From positions 1 to 6,149 of the forward strand of contig CANFFA010000159.1 of NCBI GenBank assembly GCA_947445425.1: a DNA stretch of 6,149 nucleotides. Reading direction: 5' to 3'. The notes under the pieces were generated by a model. That model made no database searches. It saw only the letters and a program-made list of their open reading frames with translations, and was not told the origin of the DNA. Positions 1 to 6,149 of the stretch are shown here, piece by piece. The stretch is from Paludibacteraceae bacterium (GTDB lineage Bacteria > Bacteroidota > Bacteroidia > Bacteroidales > Paludibacteraceae). The stretch's first letter is position 1. The number at the start of each line of letters is the position of its first letter. A program made the position numbers and the translations under genes.

Positions 1-102
1 AAATAAATTTAGATTAATTAATAAAAAACATTTTAAAAATTGGAGAAACAAAAAAAACACTTAGTTTTCAGATATTTTCATCGCTATTTTTAAAGAATGA
101 AG

Positions 103-110
103 TATCTTTG
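103..110 (+). promoter_or_regulatory. Candidate Bacteroidetes -7 promoter box for aroB
   Basis: TATCTTTG matches the Bacteroidetes sigma-ABfr -7 consensus TAnnTTTG at every fixed position. It would place the transcription start near 114-118, giving a leader of about 12-16 bases before the ATG at 130. No clear TTTG-type -33 element stands at the expected spacing; the region around 76-84 is only T-rich. The box lies inside the longer possible aroB reading frame that starts at 97, so it counts against that start. One match in about 130 AT-rich bases could arise by chance, so this is moderate evidence. Confidence 0.5.
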
Positions 111-129
111 TCTGCTAAATCAGAAATTA

Positions 130-1182
130 ATGAGTCATTCAATAACCAAAATATGTTCGGACTTCAAAACCGAATTAAAAGAAGCAATAGGAAATTTAGG
201 GAGTGAGTCCATCTTTATTCTTACAGATGACAACACAAAAAAACTATGTCTTCCTACCTTACTTCAACTGGAACAACTTAAGAATAGCCATATTATTTGC
301 ATACCCAGTGGCGACAAAAACAAGAATATCGAATCTACGGTAGAGATATGGAAATATCTAAGCCAAAATGGAGCGAATCGCAAATCACTGATGATCAATG
401 TAGGCGGAGGAATGATTACTGACCTTGGTGGATTTGCTGCCTCTACTTTTAAACGAGGAATAACCTATATAAATGTTTCTACGACCCTTTTGGGAGCAGT
501 GGATGCGGCAACTGGTGGTAAAACAGGAATTAACTTTCAGGGATTAAAAAATGAAATTGGTGTCTTCTCTCCTGCAAAAGATGTACTCATAAACATCGAC
601 TTTTTTAAAACTTTGGATCAAAGTAATCTTCAATCAGGTTACGCTGAAATGATTAAACATGCGCTCATCGACACGCATGAAGAATGGAACAAGGTGCTTC
701 AATTCGACATTCAGAAATTTAATTTGGAAGAATTAAAACCTCTATTGATAAGAAGTTTCAGAATTAAAGAAAAAATTGTAGAAATGGATCCACATGAAAA
801 AAACATCCGTAAAGCACTAAACTTAGGTCATACATTTGGACATGCCTTTGAAAGTTGGTCCTATAAAAACGAAAAATCGGCCTTGCATGGATACGCAGTA
901 ATTTGGGGATTATTATGCGAATTATACTTATCTCATATAAAACTAAACTTTCCAAAAGAAGAATTACTAAAACTCAAATACCTTTCCAAAGAATATTACG
1001 GAACATTTGAGTTTCATTGTCAACAATACGAGATTTTATACGAATTGATGACTCACGATAAAAAAAACGAATCTAAAGAGATTAATTTCACTTTAATGGC
1101 TGATATTGGAGACATACGTATCAATCAAACTGCCACCAAAAAAGAGATATTCGAGTGTTTTGATTGGTTCAGAGAAAACTAA
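130..1182 (+). CDS. aroB: 3-dehydroquinate synthase
   Basis: AroB converts DAHP to 3-dehydroquinate, the second step of the shikimate pathway to aromatic amino acids, using NAD and a divalent metal in the cytoplasm. Numbering from the ATG at 130 (350 aa, usual family length), visible motifs are: GGGMITDLGG (92-101, nucleotide binding), STTLLGAVDAATGGKTGIN (117-135), SGYAEMIKH (169-177), RKALNLGHTFGHA (227-239) and LHGYAV (252-257). By family alignment the metal ligands are Glu173, His234 and His253, with His238 and Lys131 also in the active site. All are present. The usual PTTLL carries Ser in place of Pro. The frame is open from an ATG at 97, but those 11 extra residues overlap a promoter-like box. 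The shorter N-terminus (MSHSITKICSDF) lines up with Bacteroidales AroB as I remember it. The next gene starts 60 bases downstream. Confidence 0.95.
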   Translation: MSHSITKICSDFKTELKEAIGNLGSESIFILTDDNTKKLCLPTLLQLEQLKNSHIICIPSGDKNKNIESTVEIWKYLSQNGANRKSLMINVGGGMITDLGGFAASTFKRGITYINVSTTLLGAVDAATGGKTGINFQGLKNEIGVFSPAKDVLINIDFFKTLDQSNLQSGYAEMIKHALIDTHEEWNKVLQFDIQKFNLEELKPLLIRSFRIKEKIVEMDPHEKNIRKALNLGHTFGHAFESWSYKNEKSALHGYAVIWGLLCELYLSHIKLNFPKEELLKLKYLSKEYYGTFEFHCQQYEILYELMTHDKKNESKEINFTLMADIGDIRINQTATKKEIFECFDWFREN

Positions 1183-1242
1183 ATAAACCTCCAATTAAAT
1201 AATTTGTTTTAGTGATAGCACAAACAAAATCAGAAAAGAAAA

Positions 1243-1602
1243 ATGAAAAAAACATTAATCATAGGAGCGAGTAGTAATTCTGAACGCTATGCATATAAAG
1301 CAGCTGAACGATTATTGTCGCACGGGCATGAAATAGAACTCATTGGTAAGCGACAAGATATCATTTTTGGTAAAACCATTGATACTGAGAAAAAAGCTTT
1401 TACAGACATTGACACAGTAACGCTTTACCTATCAGAAAAATTCCAAGCTGAGTATTACGAGTACATTTTATCGTTAAAACCAAAAAGAGTGATATTCAAT
1501 CCAGGAACAGAAAATGCAGAGTTTTCAACTCTACTCTCTGAAAACAAAATAGAAGCAGAAGAAGCTTGTACATTGGTACTATTGGGAACTGGTCAGTATT
1601 AA
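1243..1602 (+). CDS. Small CoA-binding (Rossmann-fold) domain protein
   Basis: This 119-residue protein looks like a stand-alone CoA_binding_2 (YccU-like) domain. It opens with a beta strand and glycine turn, KKTLIIGASSNSERYAYKAA (2-21), where a nucleotide or CoA would bind. It then has GHEIELIGKR (28-37), DTVTLYLS (57-64), the signature RVIFNPGTEN (82-91) and a C-terminal EACTLVLLGTGQY (107-119). It has no signal peptide or membrane segment, so it is probably cytosolic. The family is related to the CoA-binding domain of succinyl-CoA synthetase alpha subunits, but the single-domain members have no established reaction, and none is implied here. The gene lies 60 bases after aroB and 84 before dapB in the same orientation, so it may be co-transcribed with either. 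The start at 1243 puts the glycine turn at the normal distance from the N-terminus. Confidence 0.85.
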   Translation: MKKTLIIGASSNSERYAYKAAERLLSHGHEIELIGKRQDIIFGKTIDTEKKAFTDIDTVTLYLSEKFQAEYYEYILSLKPKRVIFNPGTENAEFSTLLSENKIEAEEACTLVLLGTGQY

Positions 1603-1686
1603 AAAAGAAAACAACAATTAAACTTTTATTAGATTTCACACGAAAACTAAAGCTACATATAACTAACTACTTGTAACAATAAAAAA

Positions 1687-2403
1687 ATGAAAATAGCATT
1701 AATCGGATACGGAAAAATGGGAAAAACCATAGAGCGTATCGCACTTGAACGGGGACATGAAATAGTATCCATTATAGACGTAGACAACGCAAATGATTTT
1801 GAATCAGAAGCTTTTAAAAGCGCTGATGTAGCGATTGAATTTACGATACCACAAGTGGCATTAGGCAACTATCGCAGAACTTTTGCAGCAGGTGTGCCAT
1901 TAGTCTCTGGCACAACAGGTTGGACTGAAGAACTACCAGCCATCAAAAAAGAAATTGAAGCAGGTAACAATACGCTATTTTGGTCGTCAAACTTTAGTAT
2001 AGGGGTAGGAATATTCATGGCGATTAACAAACAATTGGCTACGATTATGAATCAATTCCCGAACTACAATGTAGAAATGACGGAAGTTCATCATACTCAA
2101 AAGTTAGATGCACCAAGTGGTACAGGAATCACATTAGCAGAAGGAATACTGGAAAAACTTGACAGAAAGGATTGTTGGGTTAAAGAAACCGAAAGCAAAT
2201 CCAACGAAATGGCAATAAAATCTATAAGAGAAGGTCAAGTTCCTGGCATTCATACAATTCGATATGAATCTGAAGTTGATTCTATTACAATTACACATGA
2301 TGCAAAAAGTCGTGAAGGTTTTGCTTTGGGGGCAGTAGTTGCTGCTGAATTTACGGCAAACAAAAAAGGATTTTTAGGTATGGAAGACTTACTCAAATTT
2401 TAA
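1687..2403 (+). CDS. dapB: 4-hydroxy-tetrahydrodipicolinate reductase
   Basis: DapB reduces 4-hydroxy-tetrahydrodipicolinate with NAD(P)H, leading to meso-diaminopimelate for peptidoglycan and to lysine. The protein has 238 residues, shorter than the roughly 270 of the E. coli enzyme. The N-terminal dinucleotide domain starts with LIGYGKMG (5-12) and has an acidic residue, Asp31, at the end of the second strand (SIIDVDN). It continues with AIEFTIP (49-55) and SGTTGW (74-79). The catalytic domain holds EVHHTQKLDAPSGT (133-146): His135, His136 and Lys139 correspond to E. coli His159, His160 and Lys163, and Gly145-Thr146 bind the substrate. REGQVPGIHTI (181-191) and the C-terminal SREGFALGA (208-216) complete the family pattern. 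lepB follows after 41 bases, a pairing I recall as common in Bacteroidales. No DAP-pathway regulatory element is evident upstream. Confidence 0.96.
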   Translation: MKIALIGYGKMGKTIERIALERGHEIVSIIDVDNANDFESEAFKSADVAIEFTIPQVALGNYRRTFAAGVPLVSGTTGWTEELPAIKKEIEAGNNTLFWSSNFSIGVGIFMAINKQLATIMNQFPNYNVEMTEVHHTQKLDAPSGTGITLAEGILEKLDRKDCWVKETESKSNEMAIKSIREGQVPGIHTIRYESEVDSITITHDAKSREGFALGAVVAAEFTANKKGFLGMEDLLKF

Positions 2404-2423
2404 TTTCCAACTCATATTTTTAT

Positions 2424-2444
2424 AATTCAAAATTCATAATTAAA
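2424..2444 (+). repeat. Three-unit heptamer tandem repeat abutting the lepB start
   Basis: Three consecutive 7-base units, AATTCAA (2424-2430), AATTCAT (2431-2437) and AATTAAA (2438-2444), run directly up to the lepB ATG at 2445. Each begins with AATT. They occupy about half of the 41-base dapB-lepB spacer, so the untranslated sequence just before lepB is entirely A/T-rich with no Shine-Dalgarno. From memory, similar AATTCATAATT-type arrays recur between genes in Bacteroidetes genomes. The third unit is degenerate and the low GC makes chance similarity possible. Confidence 0.5.
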
Positions 2445-3845
2445 ATGAATGTCGAGCAAGAACTTTCTCGTTTCAAGAAATCACCACTTCAATGGGCTAA
2501 ATGTACAGTCTGGTGTATCATTTATGTTTTATTTATAGTTTGGGAAGGGAATTATTGGTGGTTATTGGGATTGCCAATAGTTGCAGATGGCTTTATTACA
2601 AAATTCATTCCGTGGACTTGGTGGAAAAAAACTAAAAACAAGGCCTTATTGGCAGTATTTGGTTGGATAGATGCGATCGGTTTTGCTTTAATAGCAGTTT
2701 ATTTTATCAATACATTTTTCTTCCAAAATTACCAAATTCCAACGTCATCATTGGAAAAAACTTTATTGGTAGGGGATTTTTTATTTGTAAGCAAGGCCAG
2801 TTACGGACCTCGCGTTCCCAACACTCCTTTTTCATTTCCATTGGTACAACACACCTTACCAATACTTAATTGCAAATCTTATCTTGAAAACCCACAATGG
2901 GAATACAAAAGATTAAAAGGATTTGATACTGTAAAAAGAAATGATATCGTGGTATTTAATTTCCCTACAGGTGATACTGTTGCTGTAAAACAACAAAATC
3001 CAGATTATTATACACTTTGCTTCTATTACGGTCGCGAAATGGTAAACAATCGCAAAGACATTTTTGGAGACATCGTGTACCGACCTGTTGATCGGCGGGA
3101 AAATTACGTAAAACGCTGTGTTGCAATAGCAGGAGATTGGCTTCAAATAAAAGATAATCAAGTCTTTATTAATAATAAAAAACAAGACAAATTCCAAGGA
3201 ATACAATTTAACTATTTCGTTCAAACCGATGGAACTCGTCTATCTGAAGAAATACTTGACAAACTGAACATCAGCGTAGATGATCGGCAAGTTATGAATA
3301 ATGAACAGGGGGCCTCACAGATAAAAGCAATGGGGTTAAATGCTAGCTTACCCATCTATCATTTCCCTATGAATGAGGACACACGTGAAAAAATGCTAAA
3401 GGTTAAAGGTGTTATAAATATTAAAGTTGAACCCGCAACAGCTGGTGGTGACGTTTTTCCTTTGGGTGGTCACAAACCATGGAATCGTGATAATTTCGGA
3501 CCTATTTACATTCCTAAAAAAGGAGCAATATTAGCATTAAATACATACAATTTACCAATCTACGCAAGGATCATCAGTACTTATGAACATAATAAACTTG
3601 AAATAAAAAACAAGCTTATTTACATTAATGGGAAACCAAGTACAACTTACCAATTCAAAATGGACTATTACTGGATGATGGGTGACAACCGCCACAACTC
3701 AGCAGATTCTCGATATTGGGGTTTTGTACCAGAAGATCATATTGTAGGACGACCTGTAAGAGTCTGGTTATCTTTAAACAAAGACAAAGGATGGTTTGAC
3801 GGAAAAATTCGTTGGAATCGTTTTTTCAAAGATGCAGAGCAATAA
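2445..3845 (+). CDS. lepB: Signal peptidase I, large Bacteroidetes type
   Basis: LepB cleaves signal peptides from proteins exported through Sec or Tat, acting at the outer face of the inner membrane. The protein has 466 residues. Two hydrophobic stretches lie near the N-terminus, about 20-50 (possibly a hairpin) and 67-92, followed at once by the catalytic box QIPTSSLEKTLLVGDFLFVSK (97-117). Ser102 is the predicted nucleophile, with Leu in place of the usual Met after it. The general base is Lys223 in YVKRCVAIAGD (221-231), where Ala229 replaces the common Pro of the LPGD motif. Box E, MGDNRHNSADSRYWGFVP (412-429), is intact. Family members are often 200-330 aa; the excess sits partly at 118-210 and mainly in a segment of about 110 residues (240-350) between boxes D and E. 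All catalytic residues are present, so it should be active. The wbqC-like gene starts 8 bases after its stop. Confidence 0.95.
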   Translation: MNVEQELSRFKKSPLQWAKCTVWCIIYVLFIVWEGNYWWLLGLPIVADGFITKFIPWTWWKKTKNKALLAVFGWIDAIGFALIAVYFINTFFFQNYQIPTSSLEKTLLVGDFLFVSKASYGPRVPNTPFSFPLVQHTLPILNCKSYLENPQWEYKRLKGFDTVKRNDIVVFNFPTGDTVAVKQQNPDYYTLCFYYGREMVNNRKDIFGDIVYRPVDRRENYVKRCVAIAGDWLQIKDNQVFINNKKQDKFQGIQFNYFVQTDGTRLSEEILDKLNISVDDRQVMNNEQGASQIKAMGLNASLPIYHFPMNEDTREKMLKVKGVINIKVEPATAGGDVFPLGGHKPWNRDNFGPIYIPKKGAILALNTYNLPIYARIISTYEHNKLEIKNKLIYINGKPSTTYQFKMDYYWMMGDNRHNSADSRYWGFVPEDHIVGRPVRVWLSLNKDKGWFDGKIRWNRFFKDAEQ

Positions 3846-3853
3846 GTCACACT

Positions 3854-4486
3854 ATGGAAGAAATCTGTATATCGATGGTATATTTGGGACCAATAGCCTA
3901 TTACAATGCCTTGGGAAAGGCAAATACAGTATTATTGGAACAATATGAATATTACGAAAAACAGTCCTACCGCAACCGTTGTAATATTGCAGGACCTAAT
4001 GGAGTATTATCACTCAGCATTCCAGTTGAAAAAAAGACTGGAGATAAAACAGTGATTCGAGACATAAGAATTTCAGAACATGGAGAATGGCAAATGCAAC
4101 ATTGGAAATCAATCGAATCTGCTTATAATTCAACACCATTTTTTGAATACTATAAAGATGACTTCATAGGTTTTTACCACAAAAAATGGAATTTTCTGTG
4201 GGATTTTAATTTAGAATTGCAAGCAACTATACTTGACTTATTAGAACTAGAACCGAGTATAAAATTCACATCTGATTATAATATAATATTAAAAGAGAAC
4301 TGCTTGGACTTACGCCAAAGTTTTCATCCAAAAAAAGAAAATCTGCAGATTTCAAATACACCTTATTATCAGGTATTTGAGCAACGATTTGGATTTCAAC
4401 CCAATTTGAGCATTATTGATTTGCTTTTCAATATGGGGAATGAAAGTCAATTAATAATTCAACAAGAAATAATTCATTCATTATGA
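3854..4486 (+). CDS. WbqC-family protein
   Basis: This 210-residue protein belongs to the WbqC-like family, named after a gene in O-antigen clusters; its biochemical role is not established, and the name does not prove a polysaccharide function. Family-like segments are MVYLGPIAYYNAL (8-20), EQYEYYEKQSYRNRC (29-43), LSLSIPVEK (52-60), HWKSIESAYNSTPFFEYY (83-100) and QRFGFQPNLSIIDLLFNMG (177-195). It has no signal peptide or membrane helix, so it is probably cytosolic. The frame stays open upstream to an ATG at 3812 inside lepB. The ATG at 3854 is preferred because it falls 8 bases after the lepB stop and gives a short N-terminus before the conserved YLGPIAYY, as in Bacteroidales relatives I recall. 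An ATG at 3875 (residue 8) is less likely. The close coupling to lepB suggests co-expression and perhaps an envelope-related task, which is inference only. Confidence 0.85.
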   Translation: MEEICISMVYLGPIAYYNALGKANTVLLEQYEYYEKQSYRNRCNIAGPNGVLSLSIPVEKKTGDKTVIRDIRISEHGEWQMQHWKSIESAYNSTPFFEYYKDDFIGFYHKKWNFLWDFNLELQATILDLLELEPSIKFTSDYNIILKENCLDLRQSFHPKKENLQISNTPYYQVFEQRFGFQPNLSIIDLLFNMGNESQLIIQQEIIHSL

Positions 4487-4499
4487 ATTAAAGTTTAAA

Positions 4500-4538
4500 A
4501 AATCATGAAGTACAGGTTAAAAATAAGTTTTATGATTT
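4500..4538 (+). other. Possible weak hairpin between wbqC-like gene and ilvE
   Basis: Arms 4500-4511 and 4527-4538 can pair over 12 positions, seven of them Watson-Crick in an unbroken run (AAATCAT with ATGATTT) followed by five with three G-U wobbles, around a 15-base loop. It lies in the 80-base gap after the WbqC-family stop. It is A/U-rich and no U-tract follows, so it is not a standard intrinsic terminator. It could be a weak RNA structure or chance. Confidence 0.2.
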
Positions 4539-4566
4539 ATAACTTGTAATATAACAATACATTAAA

Positions 4567-5586
4567 ATGGAACAAATAGATTGGAATAATATTGGATTCG
4601 GTTATATAAAAACCGACTATAATATTCGCTGCAGCTATAGCAATGGCTCATGGGGTGAATTAGAAGCGAGTACAAGCGAACACATTACACTACACATGGC
4701 AGCAACCTGCTTGCATTATGGGCAAGAAGCGTTTGAAGGACTAAAAGCCTTTAGGGGTAAAGATGGGAAAATACGCATTTTTAGAATTGATGAAAATGCA
4801 AAACGCCTTCAATCTACTTGTGACGGTATTATGATGGCGAAATTGCCTTTAGATCTATTTGAAGCGGCAGTTTTGAAAGCAGTAAAAATGAACGAGCATT
4901 TTGTGCCGCCATACGAATCTGGAGCATCACTCTACATCAGACCTTTTCTTTTTGGTACTTCAGCACAGGTAGGTGTAAAAGCTGCCACAGAGTATCAATT
5001 TATGGTATTTGTAACTCCTGTAGGGGCTTATTTCAAGGGTGGATTCCAAACAACTCCTTTTGTTATCATGCGGGAATTTGATCGTTCAGCTCCTTTGGGA
5101 ACAGGAATATATAAAGTAGGTGGTAATTATGCAGCCAGCTTAGTTGCTGGAAACAAGGCTCATGAAATGGGATACTCAAATGTATTTTATCTAGACGCCA
5201 AAGAAAAAAAATACATAGATGAATGTGGTGCTGCCAACTTCTTTGGAATTAAAAACAATACATATGTTACACCCGAATCAAGCTCTATTTTACCTTCAAT
5301 TACAAACAAAAGTCTGATGGTACTGGCTGTTGACATGGGTATGCAAGTTGAGCAAAGACCTGTATTAGTAGAAGAATTAAGTACTTTCGATGAGGCTGGA
5401 GCCTGTGGTACTGCAGCAGTAATTAGCCCAATACAAAGAATTGACGATATAGATGAAAACAAATCCTATATTTTTTCACCAGATGGTAAGCCTGGTGAAA
5501 TTTGCGAAAAACTATACAAAAAATTACAAGCCATTCAATACGGAGATGAGCCAGACACGCACGGTTGGGTAACAGTGCTAGACTAA
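4567..5586 (+). CDS. ilvE: Branched-chain amino acid aminotransferase (type II)
   Basis: IlvE carries out the reversible PLP-dependent transfer of an amino group between glutamate and the 2-oxo acids of valine, leucine and isoleucine. This is the last step of their synthesis and the first of their breakdown, in the cytoplasm. The 339-residue length and sequence fit the longer BCAT-beta (type II) branch of fold class IV aminotransferases. Visible motifs are LHYGQEAFEGLKAFRG (49-64), RIDENAKRL (73-81, with Arg80 a likely PLP-phosphate contact), SLYIRPFLFGT (121-131), GTGIYKVGGNYAASL (178-192, where Lys183 should form the Schiff base with PLP), DECGAANFFGI (218-228, Glu219 near the pyridine nitrogen) and CGTAAVISPI (280-289, phosphate and substrate binding). 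The ATG at 4567 gives the normal N-terminus. No other ilv or leu gene is in the window and no attenuator-like leader peptide is visible in the 80-base upstream gap. Confidence 0.96.
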   Translation: MEQIDWNNIGFGYIKTDYNIRCSYSNGSWGELEASTSEHITLHMAATCLHYGQEAFEGLKAFRGKDGKIRIFRIDENAKRLQSTCDGIMMAKLPLDLFEAAVLKAVKMNEHFVPPYESGASLYIRPFLFGTSAQVGVKAATEYQFMVFVTPVGAYFKGGFQTTPFVIMREFDRSAPLGTGIYKVGGNYAASLVAGNKAHEMGYSNVFYLDAKEKKYIDECGAANFFGIKNNTYVTPESSSILPSITNKSLMVLAVDMGMQVEQRPVLVEELSTFDEAGACGTAAVISPIQRIDDIDENKSYIFSPDGKPGEICEKLYKKLQAIQYGDEPDTHGWVTVLD

Positions 5587-5624
5587 AGATCACAAGAAAC
5601 TTACAAAATCTCCCAATAAATTAG

Positions 5625-6143
5625 ATGATATTAAAATCTGAAATTTTTCCAATAGGACAAATCAACAAACCTCACGGAGTGAATGGTGAAATGTCATTTT
5701 CATTTACTACAGACGTTTTTGACAGAGAGGAAGTACCTTACTTTGTATTTGAAATAGACGGAATTCTAGTGCCATTTTTTGTCGAGGAATTTCGATTTAA
5801 AGGTAGTACCACTGGTTTATTAAAATTGGAAGGAATTAAAACCGAGGAGCAAGCACGATCTTTCTTTGGTTTAAAAATCCATCTACCAAAAAGTTTTTTG
5901 GAAAAAGTGGAGGATAATGAAATAGAAGTTGATTATTTTGCTGGATTTAGCTTGATAGATAACGAAAAAGGTTTAATTGGAGTCATCTCTGAAGTGGATA
6001 AAACAACCGAAAATATACTATTCGTAATTCAGAAACCCAATGATGAATTATTAATTCCAGCTGGTGAAGAGTATATAAAAGAGATAGATCACGAAAAGAA
6101 AATTATCTACGTTCAACTTCCTGAGGGATTATTGGATTTGTAA
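5625..6143 (+). CDS. rimM: Ribosome maturation factor RimM
   Basis: RimM assists late assembly of the 30S subunit head, binding ribosomal protein S19 and helping 16S rRNA processing. The 172-residue protein is complete and of normal length. The N-terminal RimM beta-barrel domain (about 7-90) begins with the signature IGQINKPHGVNGEM (10-23) and includes LLKLEGIKTEEQARSFFGLKI (65-85). The C-terminal PRC-barrel domain (about 98-172) contains YFAGFSLID (104-112), LIGVISEV (117-124), ELLIPAGEEYIKEID (141-155) and the typical ending VQLPEGLLDL (163-172). It follows ilvE by 38 bases, so transcription from an upstream promoter is likely. The usual trmD and rplS partners known from other phyla are not upstream; in Bacteroidales I recall rimM lying apart from them. 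Only six bases follow the stop, so its downstream neighbour is not visible. Confidence 0.95.
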   Translation: MILKSEIFPIGQINKPHGVNGEMSFSFTTDVFDREEVPYFVFEIDGILVPFFVEEFRFKGSTTGLLKLEGIKTEEQARSFFGLKIHLPKSFLEKVEDNEIEVDYFAGFSLIDNEKGLIGVISEVDKTTENILFVIQKPNDELLIPAGEEYIKEIDHEKKIIYVQLPEGLLDL

Positions 6144-6149
6144 AGACTT

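Noticed and set aside
1..102. A/T-rich stretch before aroB, examined for a small gene, tRNA or riboswitch
   Set aside because: No open frame with protein-like content, no tRNA-like arms and no structured GC-containing element were found; apart from the -7 box at 103-110 I see nothing there.
1203..1228. Inverted repeat TTTGTTT / AAACAAA after aroB, considered as a terminator
   Set aside because: Only seven pairs with one G-C, a 12-base loop, flanks that do not extend the pairing, and no U-tract. It is expected by chance at this base composition.
1653..1868. Minus-strand frame over the dapB 5' end with a hydrophobic tail
   Set aside because: The hydrophobic run is the antisense of A-rich dapB leader and GYGKMG-region codons; there is no independent evidence for a gene.
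2913..3224. Minus-strand open frame of 103 codons antisense to lepB
   Set aside because: It lies wholly inside a well-supported gene, encodes no recognisable motif, and AT-rich antisense frames of this size arise by chance.
3812..3853. Upstream in-frame ATG for the WbqC-family gene, overlapping the end of lepB
   Set aside because: The 14 extra codons are the out-of-frame reading of the lepB 3' end, and the family N-terminus begins close to the ATG at 3854.
5187..5462. Minus-strand open frame of 91 codons antisense to ilvE, rich in Ser and Ile
   Set aside because: The composition is the complement of conserved IlvE codons; no family resemblance and no start signal were seen.

Overview
This window looks like ordinary chromosome from a low-GC member of the Bacteroidetes, most likely order Bacteroidales. 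Three things support that. The AroB, LepB, WbqC-like and type II IlvE proteins match Bacteroidales versions as I recall them. No gene start has a convincing Shine-Dalgarno sequence. One perfect match to the Bacteroidetes -7 promoter box (TAnnTTTG) lies just upstream of the first gene's likely true start. The genus cannot be fixed from this sequence alone.

Seven complete genes lie on the + strand, tightly packed, with spacers of 8 to 84 bases. In order they are: aroB (3-dehydroquinate synthase, shikimate pathway), a small CoA-binding (Rossmann) protein of unknown role, dapB (dihydrodipicolinate reductase, lysine/meso-DAP), lepB (large Bacteroidetes-type signal peptidase I), a WbqC-family protein, ilvE (branched-chain aminotransferase) and rimM (30S maturation factor). 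No gene-free stretch exceeds about 130 bases. I see no tRNA, rRNA, CRISPR array, insertion sequence, phage gene or sign of recent transfer.

Two gene starts need moving from the longest open frame. aroB probably begins at 130, because the longer frame starting at 97 runs through the candidate promoter and adds residues that do not fit the family. The WbqC-family gene probably begins at 3854, 8 bases after the lepB stop, rather than at an ATG inside lepB.

Functionally, aroB, dapB and ilvE serve amino-acid synthesis, and dapB also feeds peptidoglycan. lepB acts on exported proteins, and the WbqC-like protein is closely coupled to it. rimM belongs to ribosome assembly. Common orientation and short gaps suggest one or two transcription units, with the dapB-lepB-wbqC block the most tightly linked. 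I found no convincing new system. The most useful leads are the unexplained WbqC-like and CoA-binding proteins, the large insertion in LepB, and a three-unit heptamer repeat abutting the lepB start codon.
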